Assembly: GCF_022394535.1 (NCBI RefSeq)
Contig: NZ_CP089414.1
Coordinates: 5,022,001-5,086,000, forward strand
DNA from: Dyella terrae
GTDB lineage: Bacteria > Pseudomonadota > Gammaproteobacteria > Xanthomonadales > Rhodanobacteraceae
Length of the DNA: 64,000 bases
Reading direction: 5' to 3'
Shown: one piece after another, positions 8,787 to 18,015 of the stretch
Layout: every line of letters starts with the position of its first letter
How positions within the stretch are numbered: position 1 is the stretch's first letter
Position numbers and translations under genes: made by a program
Notes under the pieces: model-generated
The model's database searches: none
Told to the model about the DNA's origin: nothing
What the model saw: only the letters and a program-made list of their open reading frames with translations

Positions 8787-9881
8787 ATGAGCGCATTGGA
8801 CTACCCGTGGACGGCGACGCTTGCCTGGACGACCGCGCACGTCATCCATCCGGCGCTGCTATCGCTGCATCTGTCGTGGCTGGACAGTCAGGCGTCCGAT
8901 ATCGCCCGCTACTTCCTGCTCACCATCGCGCAGGTGGCGCTCATCGCGCTGGTGTTGCGCCCGCTGGAAAACGTATGGCCCGCCGAGCGCTGGGAGCAGC
9001 GGCGTACCACCGCCATCGATGGCCGCTACACGCTGATCAAGCTGTTCGTCGTGCTTCCGTTGTTCACCTATCTGGTGTTGTTTCCCCTCAACCAATGGAT
9101 GGGCGGTGACAGCGAGGGTGATGGCGCGGGCTTGGTGAGCATCCAGACGGACGTGCCCTGGCTGTCGGTGCATCCGCTGGTGTTGTTCCTGGTTTATTAC
9201 GCTATCTACGACTTCGTGCTTTACGTGGTGCACCGACTGCAGCACAGCATTCCGTGGTGGTGGGCATTGCACAGCCTGCATCACAGCCAACGCCAGCTCA
9301 GTTGCTGGTCGAATGATCGCGATCACTACCTGGACGATCTGCTGGAAGCGCTCATCGTCGCGGCGGTGGGTGTGGTAATCGGCGTGGCGCCCACCGAGTA
9401 CGCGTTGCTGGTGTTGCTGGGTGAGCTGCTGCAGAACCTCGGACACGCCAACATTCGCCTGCATTTTGGACCGGTGCTGGGGCGCGTGCTGGTGGATCCG
9501 CGCTATCACCGCTTGCACCACATGCGCGTGGACCCGGATCAGCCTACGCTGCATGCGTGCAATTACGCCTTTATTTTTCCGCTGTGGGACATCTTGTTCG
9601 GCACGGCGCTATACGGGCAAGCGCAGCGGCTGACCGGCGTGTGCGATCCGACGGTGGATGCGGATAACCGGTATGGCATCGTCATGCAGCAACTGACCAC
9701 ACTGCGTCGCTGGTGGGCGGCCATCCGCTGCAGGGCGGGATGGATGCCGGGAGACGTGGCGTTCGATGAGGATTACCGGCCGGTCTCCGTTCGACACGTC
9801 GACCTGCACGCGCTGGAAAGGGAAGGGCGACCTCTGCGGGCCGCCCCGGATGCCGAGGGCTCGGCATCCGCACCCACCTGA
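8787..9881 (+). CDS. Sterol desaturase / fatty-acid hydroxylase family membrane protein
   Basis: The 364-residue integral membrane di-iron oxygenase-type protein shows hydrophobic segments at about 40-62, 85-100 and 128-150. The family's histidine boxes are present: HRLQH, HSLHHS, and NLGHANIRLH followed by DPRYHRLHHM, which coordinate the di-iron centre. The C-terminal 70 residues are soluble. Family members hydroxylate or desaturate lipids, sterols or hopanoid-type substrates; the substrate here cannot be read from sequence. It is convergent with the AhpD-like gene that follows. Confidence 0.85.
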   Translation: MSALDYPWTATLAWTTAHVIHPALLSLHLSWLDSQASDIARYFLLTIAQVALIALVLRPLENVWPAERWEQRRTTAIDGRYTLIKLFVVLPLFTYLVLFPLNQWMGGDSEGDGAGLVSIQTDVPWLSVHPLVLFLVYYAIYDFVLYVVHRLQHSIPWWWALHSLHHSQRQLSCWSNDRDHYLDDLLEALIVAAVGVVIGVAPTEYALLVLLGELLQNLGHANIRLHFGPVLGRVLVDPRYHRLHHMRVDPDQPTLHACNYAFIFPLWDILFGTALYGQAQRLTGVCDPTVDADNRYGIVMQQLTTLRRWWAAIRCRAGWMPGDVAFDEDYRPVSVRHVDLHALEREGRPLRAAPDAEGSASAPT

Positions 9882-9889
9882 TCGTGGTA

Positions 9890-10354
9890 TCAGGCGGCCT
9901 GCTTTGCGGCGGGCTTGTAGTTGCCCGCAGGCGTCCGGAACGCCACATTGACGCGGTTCCAAGTGTTGATCATGCCGATGATCAGAGTGAGGTTGACCAG
10001 TTCTTCCTCGCTGAAGGCAGCGCGGGTACGGTCGTAGACCTCATCGGATACGCCGTGCTCGACCAATCGCGTGACGGCTTCCGCCCAGCCCAGCGCGGCG
10101 CATTCGCGCTCACTGTAGATCGAGGTTTCACGCCAGCCTGACAGCAGGTACAGACGCTGCTCGGTTTCGCCAGCGGCACGTGCGTCCTTGCTGTGCATGT
10201 CCATGCAGAACGCGCAACCGTTGATCTGCGAGACGCGCATCAGCACGAGGTCCACGAGCGGGCGCTCCAGACCACACTGGTGCGAGGCCTGGCTGAAGTC
10301 GAACAGCGGCTTCATGGCCTGGGGATACTTCATGAAAGAGAGACGCTTGGACAT
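9890..10354 (-). CDS. Carboxymuconolactone decarboxylase family protein (ECF41 partner)
   Basis: The start MSKRLSFMKYP at 10354 gives 154 residues. The CMD signature is MRVSQINGCAFCMDMHSKDAR (CxxCxxxH), followed by ERLYLLSGWRE-type helix sequence and NLTLIIGMINTWNRVNVAFR. Such proteins are AhpD-fold peroxidase/oxidoreductases. It begins 34 bp after the ECF41 sigma-factor gene on the same strand. ECF41 genes are known to neighbour exactly this class of COE genes (carboxymuconolactone decarboxylase, oxidoreductase or epimerase), which makes it the probable target of that sigma factor. Confidence 0.9.
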   Translation of the reverse strand: MSKRLSFMKYPQAMKPLFDFSQASHQCGLERPLVDLVLMRVSQINGCAFCMDMHSKDARAAGETEQRLYLLSGWRETSIYSERECAALGWAEAVTRLVEHGVSDEVYDRTRAAFSEEELVNLTLIIGMINTWNRVNVAFRTPAGNYKPAAKQAA

Positions 10355-10388
10355 GATGGGTTCCTTGGCAGGCGGCCAGAGTGGCCGT

Positions 10389-11288
10389 TCAAGACAAGGA
10401 CGCACCAATCTCTGGATTCGTGACAGCTTCCAGTCGCGCGAGTTTTTCCGGGTTGCGCAATGAGTGGATGCTGGTGATGCGCTCGCCGTCGGTTTCGATC
10501 CACGCGACGGTCGCGAGCTTCGCATCCACCCAAGTGAGCAGCGCTGGCGCGCCATTGAGCCACTGCAGGCGGTGCACGATGGGCAGGTGGCGGTAGCGCT
10601 GGGCGATGATGCTGTAAAGCCGTACGACGCGTTCGCCGCCGTGCAGCGGTCGCAACGTAGCCCTGACTAGGCCGCCGCCGTCGGCAAGATGGACAGCATC
10701 TTCCGCGAACAACGCCTGCAGCGATTCGACGCTGGCGCTTTCCAGCGCATCGCGAAATTTTTCCAGCAGGCGGCGCTGGGCATCCGGAGAGTGCGTGAAA
10801 CGAGGACGACCCTCGCGCAGGCGTTGCCGTGCGCGGTGTACGCGCTGGCGGCACGCATCCTCGGCGATCTGCAGCATGGCAGCGGTTTCCGCATGGGTGT
10901 AATCGAATACCTGGACCAGCAGGAAGGCGGCACGCTCTTCGGGGCTCAGGCGCTCCAGCAGGGCGAGGAAAGAAAGGCTAAGGCTTTCGACACGCTCCAA
11001 CTCGGCCTCGGGCTGCTCCGTTTCCCCCACCAGCGGCTCCGGGAGCCAGGGGCCGGTGTAGTGCTGGCGTTCTGTCTTGGCGCGGCGCAGGCGATCCAGC
11101 GACAGGCGCGTGGTGACGGTGACCAGCCACGCCTCGGCGTCGTCGAGTGCGTTGGTGTCCTGCTGATGCCAGCGCAGCCAGGCGTCATGCAGTACGTCCT
11201 CGGCATCGGCCTGGGTGCCGAGCATGCGATAAGCCAGGCCAAGCAGGCGAGGACGGTGTTGCTGAAAGATGGTGGTGGCGCGGTCCAT
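10389..11288 (-). CDS. sigJ: ECF41-family RNA polymerase sigma factor (SigJ-like) with SnoaL-like C-terminal domain
   Basis: The 299-residue protein has sigma-70 region 2 (RLLGLAYRMLGTQADAEDVLHDAWLRW) and region 4 (LSPEERAAFLLVQVFDYTHAETAAMLQIAEDACRQRVHRAR), then a roughly 120-residue SnoaL/NTF2-like extension. This extension holds the ECF41 hallmarks DGGG (LADGGGLVRA) and NPEKL near the C-terminus (NPDKL in the family). In studied ECF41 factors the extension, not an anti-sigma factor, controls activity. The CMD gene follows directly. Its promoter region contains an ECF41-type sequence (separate entry), implying autoregulation. Confidence 0.93.
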   Translation of the reverse strand: MDRATTIFQQHRPRLLGLAYRMLGTQADAEDVLHDAWLRWHQQDTNALDDAEAWLVTVTTRLSLDRLRRAKTERQHYTGPWLPEPLVGETEQPEAELERVESLSLSFLALLERLSPEERAAFLLVQVFDYTHAETAAMLQIAEDACRQRVHRARQRLREGRPRFTHSPDAQRRLLEKFRDALESASVESLQALFAEDAVHLADGGGLVRATLRPLHGGERVVRLYSIIAQRYRHLPIVHRLQWLNGAPALLTWVDAKLATVAWIETDGERITSIHSLRNPEKLARLEAVTNPEIGASLS

Positions 11289-11316
11289 GGTGTTCTCCTA
11301 CGGCTGACACGTCATG

Positions 11317-11343
11317 GACGCGCGAACGTCACCGTTCGTGACA
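11317..11343 (-). promoter_or_regulatory. ECF41-type promoter upstream of its own sigma-factor gene
   Basis: On the minus strand TGTCACG (11343-11337) is followed after exactly 16 bases by CGTC (11320-11317). Reported ECF41 target promoters have TGTCAC(A) and CGTC boxes with this spacing (recalled from the literature). The site lies between the lpxO-like stop codon and the sigma-factor start. Confidence 0.75.
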
Positions 11344-11345
11344 GC

Positions 11346-12296
11346 TCAACGGAAGAACGGCCAGGGCGCAAGGAAGATGATCCAGATCAGCACCAGCATG
11401 CCGACGTACTTCGCCGCGCGGAACAGCTTGGGGAACTTCTTCTTGAAGGCTCGATTGCGGTCGCGGCTGCGCTGGTTCATGGCGAACACACGGTTGACGA
11501 AGCCGGTCTTCTCTTCCGGGGATTCGGTATTGGGCGAGGCAGTGATTTTGCCCATGAAGGCGCCGACCCGCTTGTTGATCGAGTTCATGAAACGCGTGCG
11601 CAGTGGGCGCTCCACATCAGCGAACAGGATGACGCGGGTCTGGTCGGTGCGGTTTTCCGCCCAGTGCACATAGGTTTCGTCGAACACCACGTCCTTGCCA
11701 TCACCCCAACTGTGGATCTCGCCGTCGACAAAGATGCGGCACTCCTCTGAGTTCGGCGTGATCAGGCCCAGGTGGTAGCGCAGCGAGCCGGCGAACGGAT
11801 CGCGATGCGGATTGAGTTTGCTGCCCGGGGGCAGCAGCGCGAACATCGCGGCTTTCACGCTGGGAATCGAATTGAGCAGAGCTACTGTCTTCGGGCACAG
11901 CGTTTCGGCAGAGGCCAACGGCTCGCCGTACCACTTCAGGTAAAAGCGCTTCCAGCCCTGCTTGAAGAAGCTGTTGAAGCTCGCGTCGTTGTTCTTCTCT
12001 GCAGCGCGGATGTAACCCTCATCGAACAGGTGCAGCGCTTCCTCACGAATGGCCTGCCAGTTGGCTTGCAGCAGATCCAACTGGGGAAAGCCGCGGCGGT
12101 CGAGGATGGGGCGGGCGGGTACCGCGGAGAAGGCGTACATCAGCAGGTTGTACGGCGCGAACACGGCCGAATGATCCACCAGCTGGCGATCGAAGCGCAG
12201 CTTGAACCGTCCGCGCAGGTGCACCAGCAGCACGCACAGCACGAACAGCGCAAAAATGACCAGCAGCACGAGACGCGGAGCGAGGATCATGGACAA
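11346..12296 (-). CDS. lpxO: Aspartyl/asparaginyl beta-hydroxylase family protein, LpxO-like (lipid A hydroxylase)
   Basis: The 316-residue protein has one N-terminal hydrophobic segment (LVLLVIFALFVLCVLLV) and one at the extreme C-terminus (YVGMLVLIWIIFLAPWPFF), with an Fe(II)/2-oxoglutarate dioxygenase core between them. The iron ligands are visible as HRD in LNPHRDPFAGSLRYHLGL and the distal His in FDETYVHWAENRT; an Arg (TRVILFADVERP) follows for 2-oxoglutarate. Length and topology match LpxO, which adds a 2-hydroxyl group to lipid A acyl chains on the cytoplasmic face. The exact substrate is inferred from the family. Confidence 0.8.
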   Translation of the reverse strand: MSMILAPRLVLLVIFALFVLCVLLVHLRGRFKLRFDRQLVDHSAVFAPYNLLMYAFSAVPARPILDRRGFPQLDLLQANWQAIREEALHLFDEGYIRAAEKNNDASFNSFFKQGWKRFYLKWYGEPLASAETLCPKTVALLNSIPSVKAAMFALLPPGSKLNPHRDPFAGSLRYHLGLITPNSEECRIFVDGEIHSWGDGKDVVFDETYVHWAENRTDQTRVILFADVERPLRTRFMNSINKRVGAFMGKITASPNTESPEEKTGFVNRVFAMNQRSRDRNRAFKKKFPKLFRAAKYVGMLVLIWIIFLAPWPFFR

Positions 12297-12384
12297 AATG
12301 AAGCCGGGAGCCTAAACCACCATTCTACCCCCTGAGCCCGTGGGCGCTCGGGCGACGGTTCAGCCTGCGTGCGGATTTGCCACA

Positions 12385-13170
12385 TCAATGGCCGAGCACA
12401 TGGACTGGCCCGCCGCCTGGGCGGTAACTGCGTTCAAGCGCACGCTGCACATAGGCAACGGCCCGGCGCACGGCCGAGCGCGGCGCCTGCCCCTTGGCCA
12501 GTTCCGCCGCGATGGCGGAGGCCAGCGTGCAGCCCGTGCCATGCCCCTCAATGGGCAGGCGGCGATGGCGTAGCTCCATGACACCGCGTTCGTCGTAGAA
12601 GCGATCCACGACCTCGCGTTCATCCGAATGGCCGCCCTTGAGCAGCACAGCGCGCGCGCCGAGGGCGAGCAGAGCCTCGCCGGCGCTGTCGAAATCCTGG
12701 GCCTTGCGCAGCTTGCGCCCCAGTAGCGCCTCAGCTTCCGGCAGGTTCGGCGTGAGGATGTCCGCCAGTGGAATCAGCTCGTCCACCATGGCCTGCACGG
12801 CGTCTTCATCGAGCAGTCGCGAGCCGCTGGTGGAGATCATCACGGGGTCGACCACCAACCACGCTGGCTTACGCGCACGCATCTCCTTCGCGACTAGCTT
12901 GGTCACCACAGCGCTGCCCAGCATGCCGGTCTTCACCGCACCGATCGGGAAGTCGTCGAAGACCGCGTCGAGCTGGCTGCGGATGTGTTTCGTGGGCACG
13001 GTGTGCACCGCCGTCACGCCACGCGTGTTCTGCGAGGTGATGGCGGCAATGACGGACAGCCCATGCACGCCGCGTGCGTGGAAGGTCTTCAGGTCAGCCT
13101 GGATGCCCGCACCGCCGCCCGAGTCGGAGCCGGCGATGGTGAGGGCGATAGGTGGGGAGGCGTGGGGCAT
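12385..13170 (-). CDS. thiD: Hydroxymethylpyrimidine/phosphomethylpyrimidine kinase
   Basis: The 261-residue ribokinase-fold enzyme phosphorylates HMP to HMP-PP for thiamine synthesis. It has the N-terminal [22 protein letters not shown] substrate motif, [13 protein letters not shown], and the C-terminal [19 protein letters not shown] with the catalytic Asp-type anion-hole region of the PfkB/ThiD family (here GTGC). It stands alone: no other thi gene is adjacent, and no TPP-riboswitch-like sequence is evident in the short upstream gap. Confidence 0.94.
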   Translation of the reverse strand: MPHASPPIALTIAGSDSGGGAGIQADLKTFHARGVHGLSVIAAITSQNTRGVTAVHTVPTKHIRSQLDAVFDDFPIGAVKTGMLGSAVVTKLVAKEMRARKPAWLVVDPVMISTSGSRLLDEDAVQAMVDELIPLADILTPNLPEAEALLGRKLRKAQDFDSAGEALLALGARAVLLKGGHSDEREVVDRFYDERGVMELRHRRLPIEGHGTGCTLASAIAAELAKGQAPRSAVRRAVAYVQRALERSYRPGGGPVHVLGH

Positions 13171-13281
13171 GGTGCGTTCCGTGGGCTCCGGTTCCGGCCA
13201 TTATCGCAGCTCGGACATCGATGGGCTCGCGGAAAGGAAGGGCAGCGTTCCGGCTTGGATCGCCGAAACGCTGCCGGGTTG

Positions 13282-14661
13282 TTACAAGGCTTCCGACGCA
13301 AAATCCGCCAATCGCGAGCGCTCGCCGCGACGCAGTGTGATGTGCGCCGAGTGCTCCCAGTGCTTGAAGCGGTCAACCGCGTAGGTAAGGCCGGAGGTCG
13401 TTTCCGTAAGGTAAGGCGTATCGATCTGCTCCACGTTGCCCAAGCAGACGATCTTGGTGCCGGGGCCCGCACGTGTGATCAGCGTTTTCATCTGCTTGGG
13501 CGTGAGGTTCTGCGCCTCGTCGATGATCAGGTAGCGCGACAGGAAGGTGCGTCCGCGCATGAAGTTCAGCGAACGGATCTTGATGCGCGAGGCAAGCAGA
13601 TCGTTGGTGGCCTGGCGTCCCCAGCTGCCGCCTTCTTCCGGGTTGGCGAGCACTTCCAGGTTGTCGGTGAGGGCGCCCATCCAAGGCGTCATCTTCTCTT
13701 CCTCCGTGCCGGGCAGGAAGCCGATGTCTTCACCGACGGAGACCGTGGCGCGCGTCATGATGATTTCGCGATAACGCTGCTGATCCATCACCTGCGCAAG
13801 GCCGGCGGCCAGCGCCAGCAACGTCTTGCCCGTGCCTGCTGTGCCCAGCAAGGTGACGAAATCCACGTCCGGATCCATCAGCACGTTCAAAGCAAAGTTC
13901 TGCTCGCGGTTGCGCGCAGCAATGCCCCATACGCTGTGATTCGCGTGACTGTGGTCATCAAGCAGTACCAGTGTGGCCTTGGCGTCGTCGACGTGCAGCA
14001 CGCGCAGTTCCACGCTGTTGTCGCCCGGCATGAACAAGCACTGGTTGGCGTACCAGTCTTCGTCGTCACGGCGGTCGAGTTTGTAGAAGGTGCGGCCGCG
14101 CTCATTCCACGACTGCACTTCAGGGTGCCTGTCCCAGAAGTCTTCCGGCAGCTGGGTGGAGCCTGTGTAGAGCAGGGTGAAGTCGTCGAGGGCGCGGTCG
14201 TTCTCGTAGTCTTCGGCGTCGATGCCGTAGATCTTCGCTTTGATGCGAAGGTTGATGTCCTTGGTGACCAGTACGACCGAGCGTTCGGGATTCTGGTCGC
14301 GCAGTTCGATCACCGCCGACAGGATCAGATTGTCCGCCTTACCATGGCCGTTGGTGGTGCGCTGCTGGAAATACAGCCTGCCCACCGCACCGCCACGTTT
14401 GAGATTGACGCCCTGTGGGTTGGACAACTCAAGGCCATTGCTAATGCCATGGCCGTTGCCGCGCACAATCAATTCATTGAGGAAGCGGCTGACTTGGCGA
14501 CCGTTGCGTGAGACTTCCGAGGCGCCTTTCTTCTTTTCGTCCAGTTCCTCCAACACCGTCATGGGAATGAAGACATCGTGCTCTTCGAAGCGGAACAACG
14601 AGGTCGGATCGTGCAGCAACACATTGGTGTCGAGAGCGTAGATGCGCTTGCTTCCGGTCAT
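13282..14661 (-). CDS. PhoH family protein with N-terminal PIN domain (PhoH2 type)
   Basis: Start [16 protein letters not shown] at 14661 gives 459 residues, supported by AGAGG ten bases upstream. Residues about 5-150 form a PIN ribonuclease domain ([31 protein letters not shown]). The C-terminal PhoH ATPase has Walker [16 protein letters not shown] and Walker [23 protein letters not shown]. Proteins of this architecture are reported ATP-dependent RNA helicase-nucleases; the cellular role in this organism is unknown. Despite the name, no Pho-box-like site is seen. Confidence 0.92.
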   Translation of the reverse strand: MTGSKRIYALDTNVLLHDPTSLFRFEEHDVFIPMTVLEELDEKKKGASEVSRNGRQVSRFLNELIVRGNGHGISNGLELSNPQGVNLKRGGAVGRLYFQQRTTNGHGKADNLILSAVIELRDQNPERSVVLVTKDINLRIKAKIYGIDAEDYENDRALDDFTLLYTGSTQLPEDFWDRHPEVQSWNERGRTFYKLDRRDDEDWYANQCLFMPGDNSVELRVLHVDDAKATLVLLDDHSHANHSVWGIAARNREQNFALNVLMDPDVDFVTLLGTAGTGKTLLALAAGLAQVMDQQRYREIIMTRATVSVGEDIGFLPGTEEEKMTPWMGALTDNLEVLANPEEGGSWGRQATNDLLASRIKIRSLNFMRGRTFLSRYLIIDEAQNLTPKQMKTLITRAGPGTKIVCLGNVEQIDTPYLTETTSGLTYAVDRFKHWEHSAHITLRRGERSRLADFASEAL

Positions 14662-14812
14662 ACGGAAGAAACCTCTTGAGCGTGCGAGGGAAATGAACCG
14701 CGGCATGCGGTATGCCGCGGGGACCCGGCCCATCCGGCCGGTTTGCCATGCGCCGTGGCAAATGCCCATCCCCAAGGACGGGCGGCGACATGACGAAAGG
14801 AGCGATGCAGGA

Positions 14813-15274
14813 TCACTTGGCGGGAATAGCTTCGAGCACAGCCAGAGCGTGTCCTGGGACTTTCACGTTGCGCCATTCCTGGGCCAGCCTGCCTTCGGGA
14901 TCGATCAGGAAGGTACTTCGTACGACACCCATGTGACGTTTTCCATACAGCACCTTTTCGTGGATCACGTCGAAGGCGCTACACCAGGTTTCGTCGGGGT
15001 CGGAAACCAGCGGAAACGGCAGCTCCTGCTTGGTCGCGAAGTTCGCGTGGGACTTCACCGAATCGCGCGAGACGCCGATCACCTGCGCTTGGCGTTTCTG
15101 GAACTTGGGGTACAGGTCGCGGAAATCCTTGGCCTCGTTCGTACAACCGGGGGTGCTGTCCTTCGGATAGAAGTACACCACCACCCATTGACCTTTCAGG
15201 CTGTCAAGCTTCAGTTCGCTGCCGTCGCCGGTGTTGCCTTTGAGCTTGGGGACTTTCTTGCCAACGTCGGGCAT
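14813..15274 (-). CDS. bcp: Thioredoxin-dependent thiol peroxidase Bcp (PrxQ-type peroxiredoxin)
   Basis: The 153-residue peroxiredoxin reduces hydroperoxides. The peroxidatic Cys lies in the conserved YPKDSTPGCTNEAKDFRDLY. The resolving Cys found five residues later in E. coli Bcp is replaced here (Lys in NEAKDF). The only other cysteine visible is in DETWCSAFDV near residue 96, a position used for resolution in some Prx subfamilies, so this may be a different resolving geometry or a 1-Cys enzyme. It is 151 bp downstream of the phoH start on the same strand. Confidence 0.93.
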   Translation of the reverse strand: MPDVGKKVPKLKGNTGDGSELKLDSLKGQWVVVYFYPKDSTPGCTNEAKDFRDLYPKFQKRQAQVIGVSRDSVKSHANFATKQELPFPLVSDPDETWCSAFDVIHEKVLYGKRHMGVVRSTFLIDPEGRLAQEWRNVKVPGHALAVLEAIPAK

Positions 15275-15553
15275 GGGTTCTCCTGCGAGGCCGTGACCGG
15301 CCTCGACTGCATGTCGTTAATCAAGGGGAACGGGGCAGCGGAGGAGGGTGTAAGGGCGATCAGCGCGCGCCCTGTGGTCAGTGCGACTCGACCCTCGTGC
15401 TGCATGCATAACTCTCCAGTGCTGCCCTTGGGGAACAGACTAGCGCTTGCCGCGGCGAATGAAAGCCCTTGCGAGAGATCGCTGTGGGGAGCATGCTCAA
15501 AAACCCAGTCGACAGGCTGGAAAATCCGGTTTCTCAGCGCTCGCTTACGCCGC

Positions 15554-16120
15554 TCAGAACTTCACTGGATCCATGATGGCGTCGAGGTTCAGGCCATCGC
15601 AGAACTCTAAGAAGTCATCGCGTAGTGCGGCGATATGCGTCGCCGCGGGAATGCCGATGGTGATCTGTGCCTGGAACATATCCGCACCGGTCTGCATCGC
15701 CTGGTAGCGCAGTGAGCTGAGCTGTTCGATGACGATGTCGCGGCGGTCGAAGAAGTCGATGATCTTCACGAGGATGCCCGGCCGATCCGCCGAGATCACT
15801 TCGATGAGATAGGGCAGCAGGTGCGAGTGATGCTCGCGCGGCCCAGTGCGGTAGAACGACAGCCGAACGTCCTCATCGCGGGCGACCTTGGTCAGTGCGG
15901 TCTCCAGCTTGGCCACCGCGTCCCACGACCCGGTGGCGAGCAGGGTCAGTGAGGTGTCTGCGCCGATCGATGCCACGCGGGCGTCGGCCAGGTTGCAGCC
16001 GGCTTCGGCGATGCGTTTGGCCAGCGTCAGCAACGGCGCGCGCGGAGAAGGGGTCAGCGTCTGGATCAGCAGCTGGTTGTCGCTGCTGGTGCGCGCGGAA
16101 GAACGATTCAAGGAGTCCAC
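15554..16120 (-). CDS. gcvR: Glycine cleavage system repressor-like double ACT domain protein
   Basis: From the GTG at 16120 (VDSLNRSSARTSSDNQLLIQTLT) the protein is 188 residues. Two ACT-type regulatory domains are visible, at about 17-85 (LLTLAKRIAEAGCNLADARVAS) and about 105-185 (YLIEVISADRPGILVKIIDFF). The second has the ligand-site pattern DRPG(I/L). GcvR represses the glycine-cleavage operon through GcvA in enterobacteria. It is divergent from dapA-bamC, the same arrangement as in E. coli, which supports the name. No good ribosome site marks the start, so the N-terminus is uncertain. Confidence 0.82.
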   Translation of the reverse strand: MDSLNRSSARTSSDNQLLIQTLTPSPRAPLLTLAKRIAEAGCNLADARVASIGADTSLTLLATGSWDAVAKLETALTKVARDEDVRLSFYRTGPREHHSHLLPYLIEVISADRPGILVKIIDFFDRRDIVIEQLSSLRYQAMQTGADMFQAQITIGIPAATHIAALRDDFLEFCDGLNLDAIMDPVKF

Positions 16121-16388
16121 CTGTGGCGGCCCCGCACGAAGCGGGTGAGAAAGCACATCCGCCGAGCTTACTGGCCGCCTGCGGAGCCCCGCAAGTAAGG
16201 CCCTGGGACGGCCGGTTGGCGGGTCAGGTGGATCGCGGCTACCGTTAGGTTTTCGGCGTCCTCCACAAGATGAACGATCGCCGCAGACAGGCATGATCTT
16301 ACGTCCCGGCACATCCCCGGCCGTCTTGTATTGGCGTAAGAGGCTTTTCCAGTAACATGCGGGGTTTGAGTTTGAGCCGGAGCCGGTC

Positions 16389-17282
16389 TTGGATATTCGC
16401 GGAAGCATCTGCGCGCTGATAACGCCGTTCACGGCGGACGGCGGGCTTGATCTGGTGGCTTTCGGAAAGCTGCTGGACTACCAGATGGCCGGCGGAACCG
16501 AGGGCGTAGTGGTGGCCGGGTCCACCGGCGAGGCCCACATGCTCGAGCATGACGAGTACGACCGCCTGCTCGCCTTTGCGGTAGAGCGGGTGGCTGGACG
16601 TATTCCCGTGATCGCAGGCACCGGCGAGGCCGGCACCGCCAAGACCGTGGCGTTGACCCGCCGTGCGAAAGCCCTGGGCGCCCATGCGGCGCTGGTGGTG
16701 GCCCCGTATTACGTGCGCCCCACGCAGGAGGGGCTGCGTCGCCACTTCCTCGAGGTGGCCGATCACGGCGGCCTGCCGGTGTTGCTCTATAACGTTCCTA
16801 CGCGCACGGCCTGCGACTTGCTGCCGGCGACGGTGGCCGCGCTGCGTGATCATCCGAGCATCGTGGGCATCAAGGAGGCCCAGGGTTCGGATGAGCGCAT
16901 CAGCGCACTTGCGGAACTTGCGCGGCCGGATTTCGTCTATCTGTCCGGCGATGACGGCACGGCCTGCAAGGCCATGCTCGCCGGAGGGGCTGGAACGATC
17001 TCGGTGGTAGCCAATCTGGTGCCTCGTGCGTTCCGCATGCTGTGTGATGCGGCAACGGCCGGTGATCGGGGTGAGGCACAGCGTTGCGACGCCGTGCTGG
17101 CTTCACTGGTATCGGCGCTCAACTGCGCGCCGAACCCGATCGCGGTTAAGGCAGGGTTGCCCCCGCTGGGGCTGGGATCGGCGGCTCCGCGCCTGCCGTT
17201 GGTTGAATTGGAGGACGGCCCGGACCGTGCGCGACTTCGCGAAGCGCTGGCGGCTCTGGCATCCTTGGCGAATGCGGCCTGA
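16389..17282 (+). CDS. dapA: 4-hydroxy-tetrahydrodipicolinate synthase
   Basis: The 297-residue TIM-barrel aldolase condenses pyruvate with aspartate semialdehyde in lysine/diaminopimelate synthesis. Visible motifs are ALITPF at the start, AGSTGEA (Thr of the catalytic triad region), YYVRPTQEG (Tyr), LLYNVPTRT with the Tyr-Asn-Val-Pro motif, and GIKEAQG with the Schiff-base Lys. The start appears to be TTG at 16389. A plausible promoter (TTGGCG, 16 bp, TAACAT) lies just upstream. bamC follows 38 bp later. Confidence 0.95.
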   Translation: MDIRGSICALITPFTADGGLDLVAFGKLLDYQMAGGTEGVVVAGSTGEAHMLEHDEYDRLLAFAVERVAGRIPVIAGTGEAGTAKTVALTRRAKALGAHAALVVAPYYVRPTQEGLRRHFLEVADHGGLPVLLYNVPTRTACDLLPATVAALRDHPSIVGIKEAQGSDERISALAELARPDFVYLSGDDGTACKAMLAGGAGTISVVANLVPRAFRMLCDAATAGDRGEAQRCDAVLASLVSALNCAPNPIAVKAGLPPLGLGSAAPRLPLVELEDGPDRARLREALAALASLANAA

Positions 17283-17320
17283 TTTTTCGGGCAACTGACA
17301 CTTCTACGGAATCTGCTTAC

Positions 17321-17914
17321 ATGAAGAAATCCCCGCTTGTCGTGGCCCTGCCGGTACTGGCCCTGTCTGCCTTGCTGCTCTCCGGCTGCGGCATGTTCCG
17401 TTCGCAGAAGGCCTGGGAAACCGCCAAACAGGAAACGCCTCTCGAAATTCCGCCGGGCATGGACACCCCGTCCACCAGCGCAGCGCTGGTCATTCCTGAG
17501 ACGGGTGCCAACAACCCGACGGCTAACGGTGCCACGGCCCGTGTTGGCAAGAGCAGTGCCCAGATTGCTGACGGCTTCGTGCTGAACGACAACGTCGACA
17601 ACACCTATCGCCGCGTGGGTCAGTCCCTGGAGAACGGTGACATCGGCCAGGTGGTCGCGCATGACGACGCCGCCCACACCTACACGCTGAGCGTGGTGGC
17701 ATCCGACGAGCCGGCGCAGAAGAAGGGTTTCTTCAGCAGCATGTTCAACGGCAAGTCCAAGCAGAGCGCGGACGCCCCGGGCGCCACGCCGCACCAGGTG
17801 ACCCTGACCATTGGCACCAGCGGCGAGAAGGCCAGCGAAGTGCGTGCACAGGGCGATGCCTCCGCGGTGGCGAAGGTGATCGATACCCTCAAGGGCCGTA
17901 TGGGCGGCGGTTGA
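17321..17914 (+). CDS. bamC: BamC-like outer-membrane assembly lipoprotein (NlpB position)
   Basis: The 197-residue lipoprotein has the lipobox LLLSGCGMF at residues 18-26, so Cys is lipidated. The next stretch has the BamC-like early segment ETPLEIPPGMDTP that resembles the BamD-binding lasso, followed by one small domain. E. coli BamC is about 340 residues with two helix-grip domains; only one fits here. The position directly after dapA matches E. coli dapA-nlpB. It probably contributes to the BAM complex. A strong terminator follows. Confidence 0.75.
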   Translation: MKKSPLVVALPVLALSALLLSGCGMFRSQKAWETAKQETPLEIPPGMDTPSTSAALVIPETGANNPTANGATARVGKSSAQIADGFVLNDNVDNTYRRVGQSLENGDIGQVVAHDDAAHTYTLSVVASDEPAQKKGFFSSMFNGKSKQSADAPGATPHQVTLTIGTSGEKASEVRAQGDASAVAKVIDTLKGRMGGG

Positions 17915-17934
17915 TCCGCTGCCTTCCGGCCACG

Positions 17935-17965
17935 AAAAACGCCGCCCCAGGGCGGCGTTTTTTTT
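17935..17965 (+). terminator. Intrinsic terminator after bamC
   Basis: The stem AACGCCGCCC/GGGCGGCGTT with a 3-nt loop is flanked by A residues and followed by eight T residues. It can serve in both directions, as fdxA converges from the other side. Confidence 0.92.
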
Positions 17966-18015
17966 GCGCGAGACCGGCGTAAAGCCTGGTTACGCGTCGC
18001 GAGCCTGGTGACGCC

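Noticed and set aside
12985..14511. Very long frames opposite real genes, such as this 508-residue one opposite phoH and others opposite phoR, pcnB and ileS
   Set aside because: They are antisense shadows of high-GC coding sequence; their His/Gln/Arg/Val-rich translations have no domain structure.
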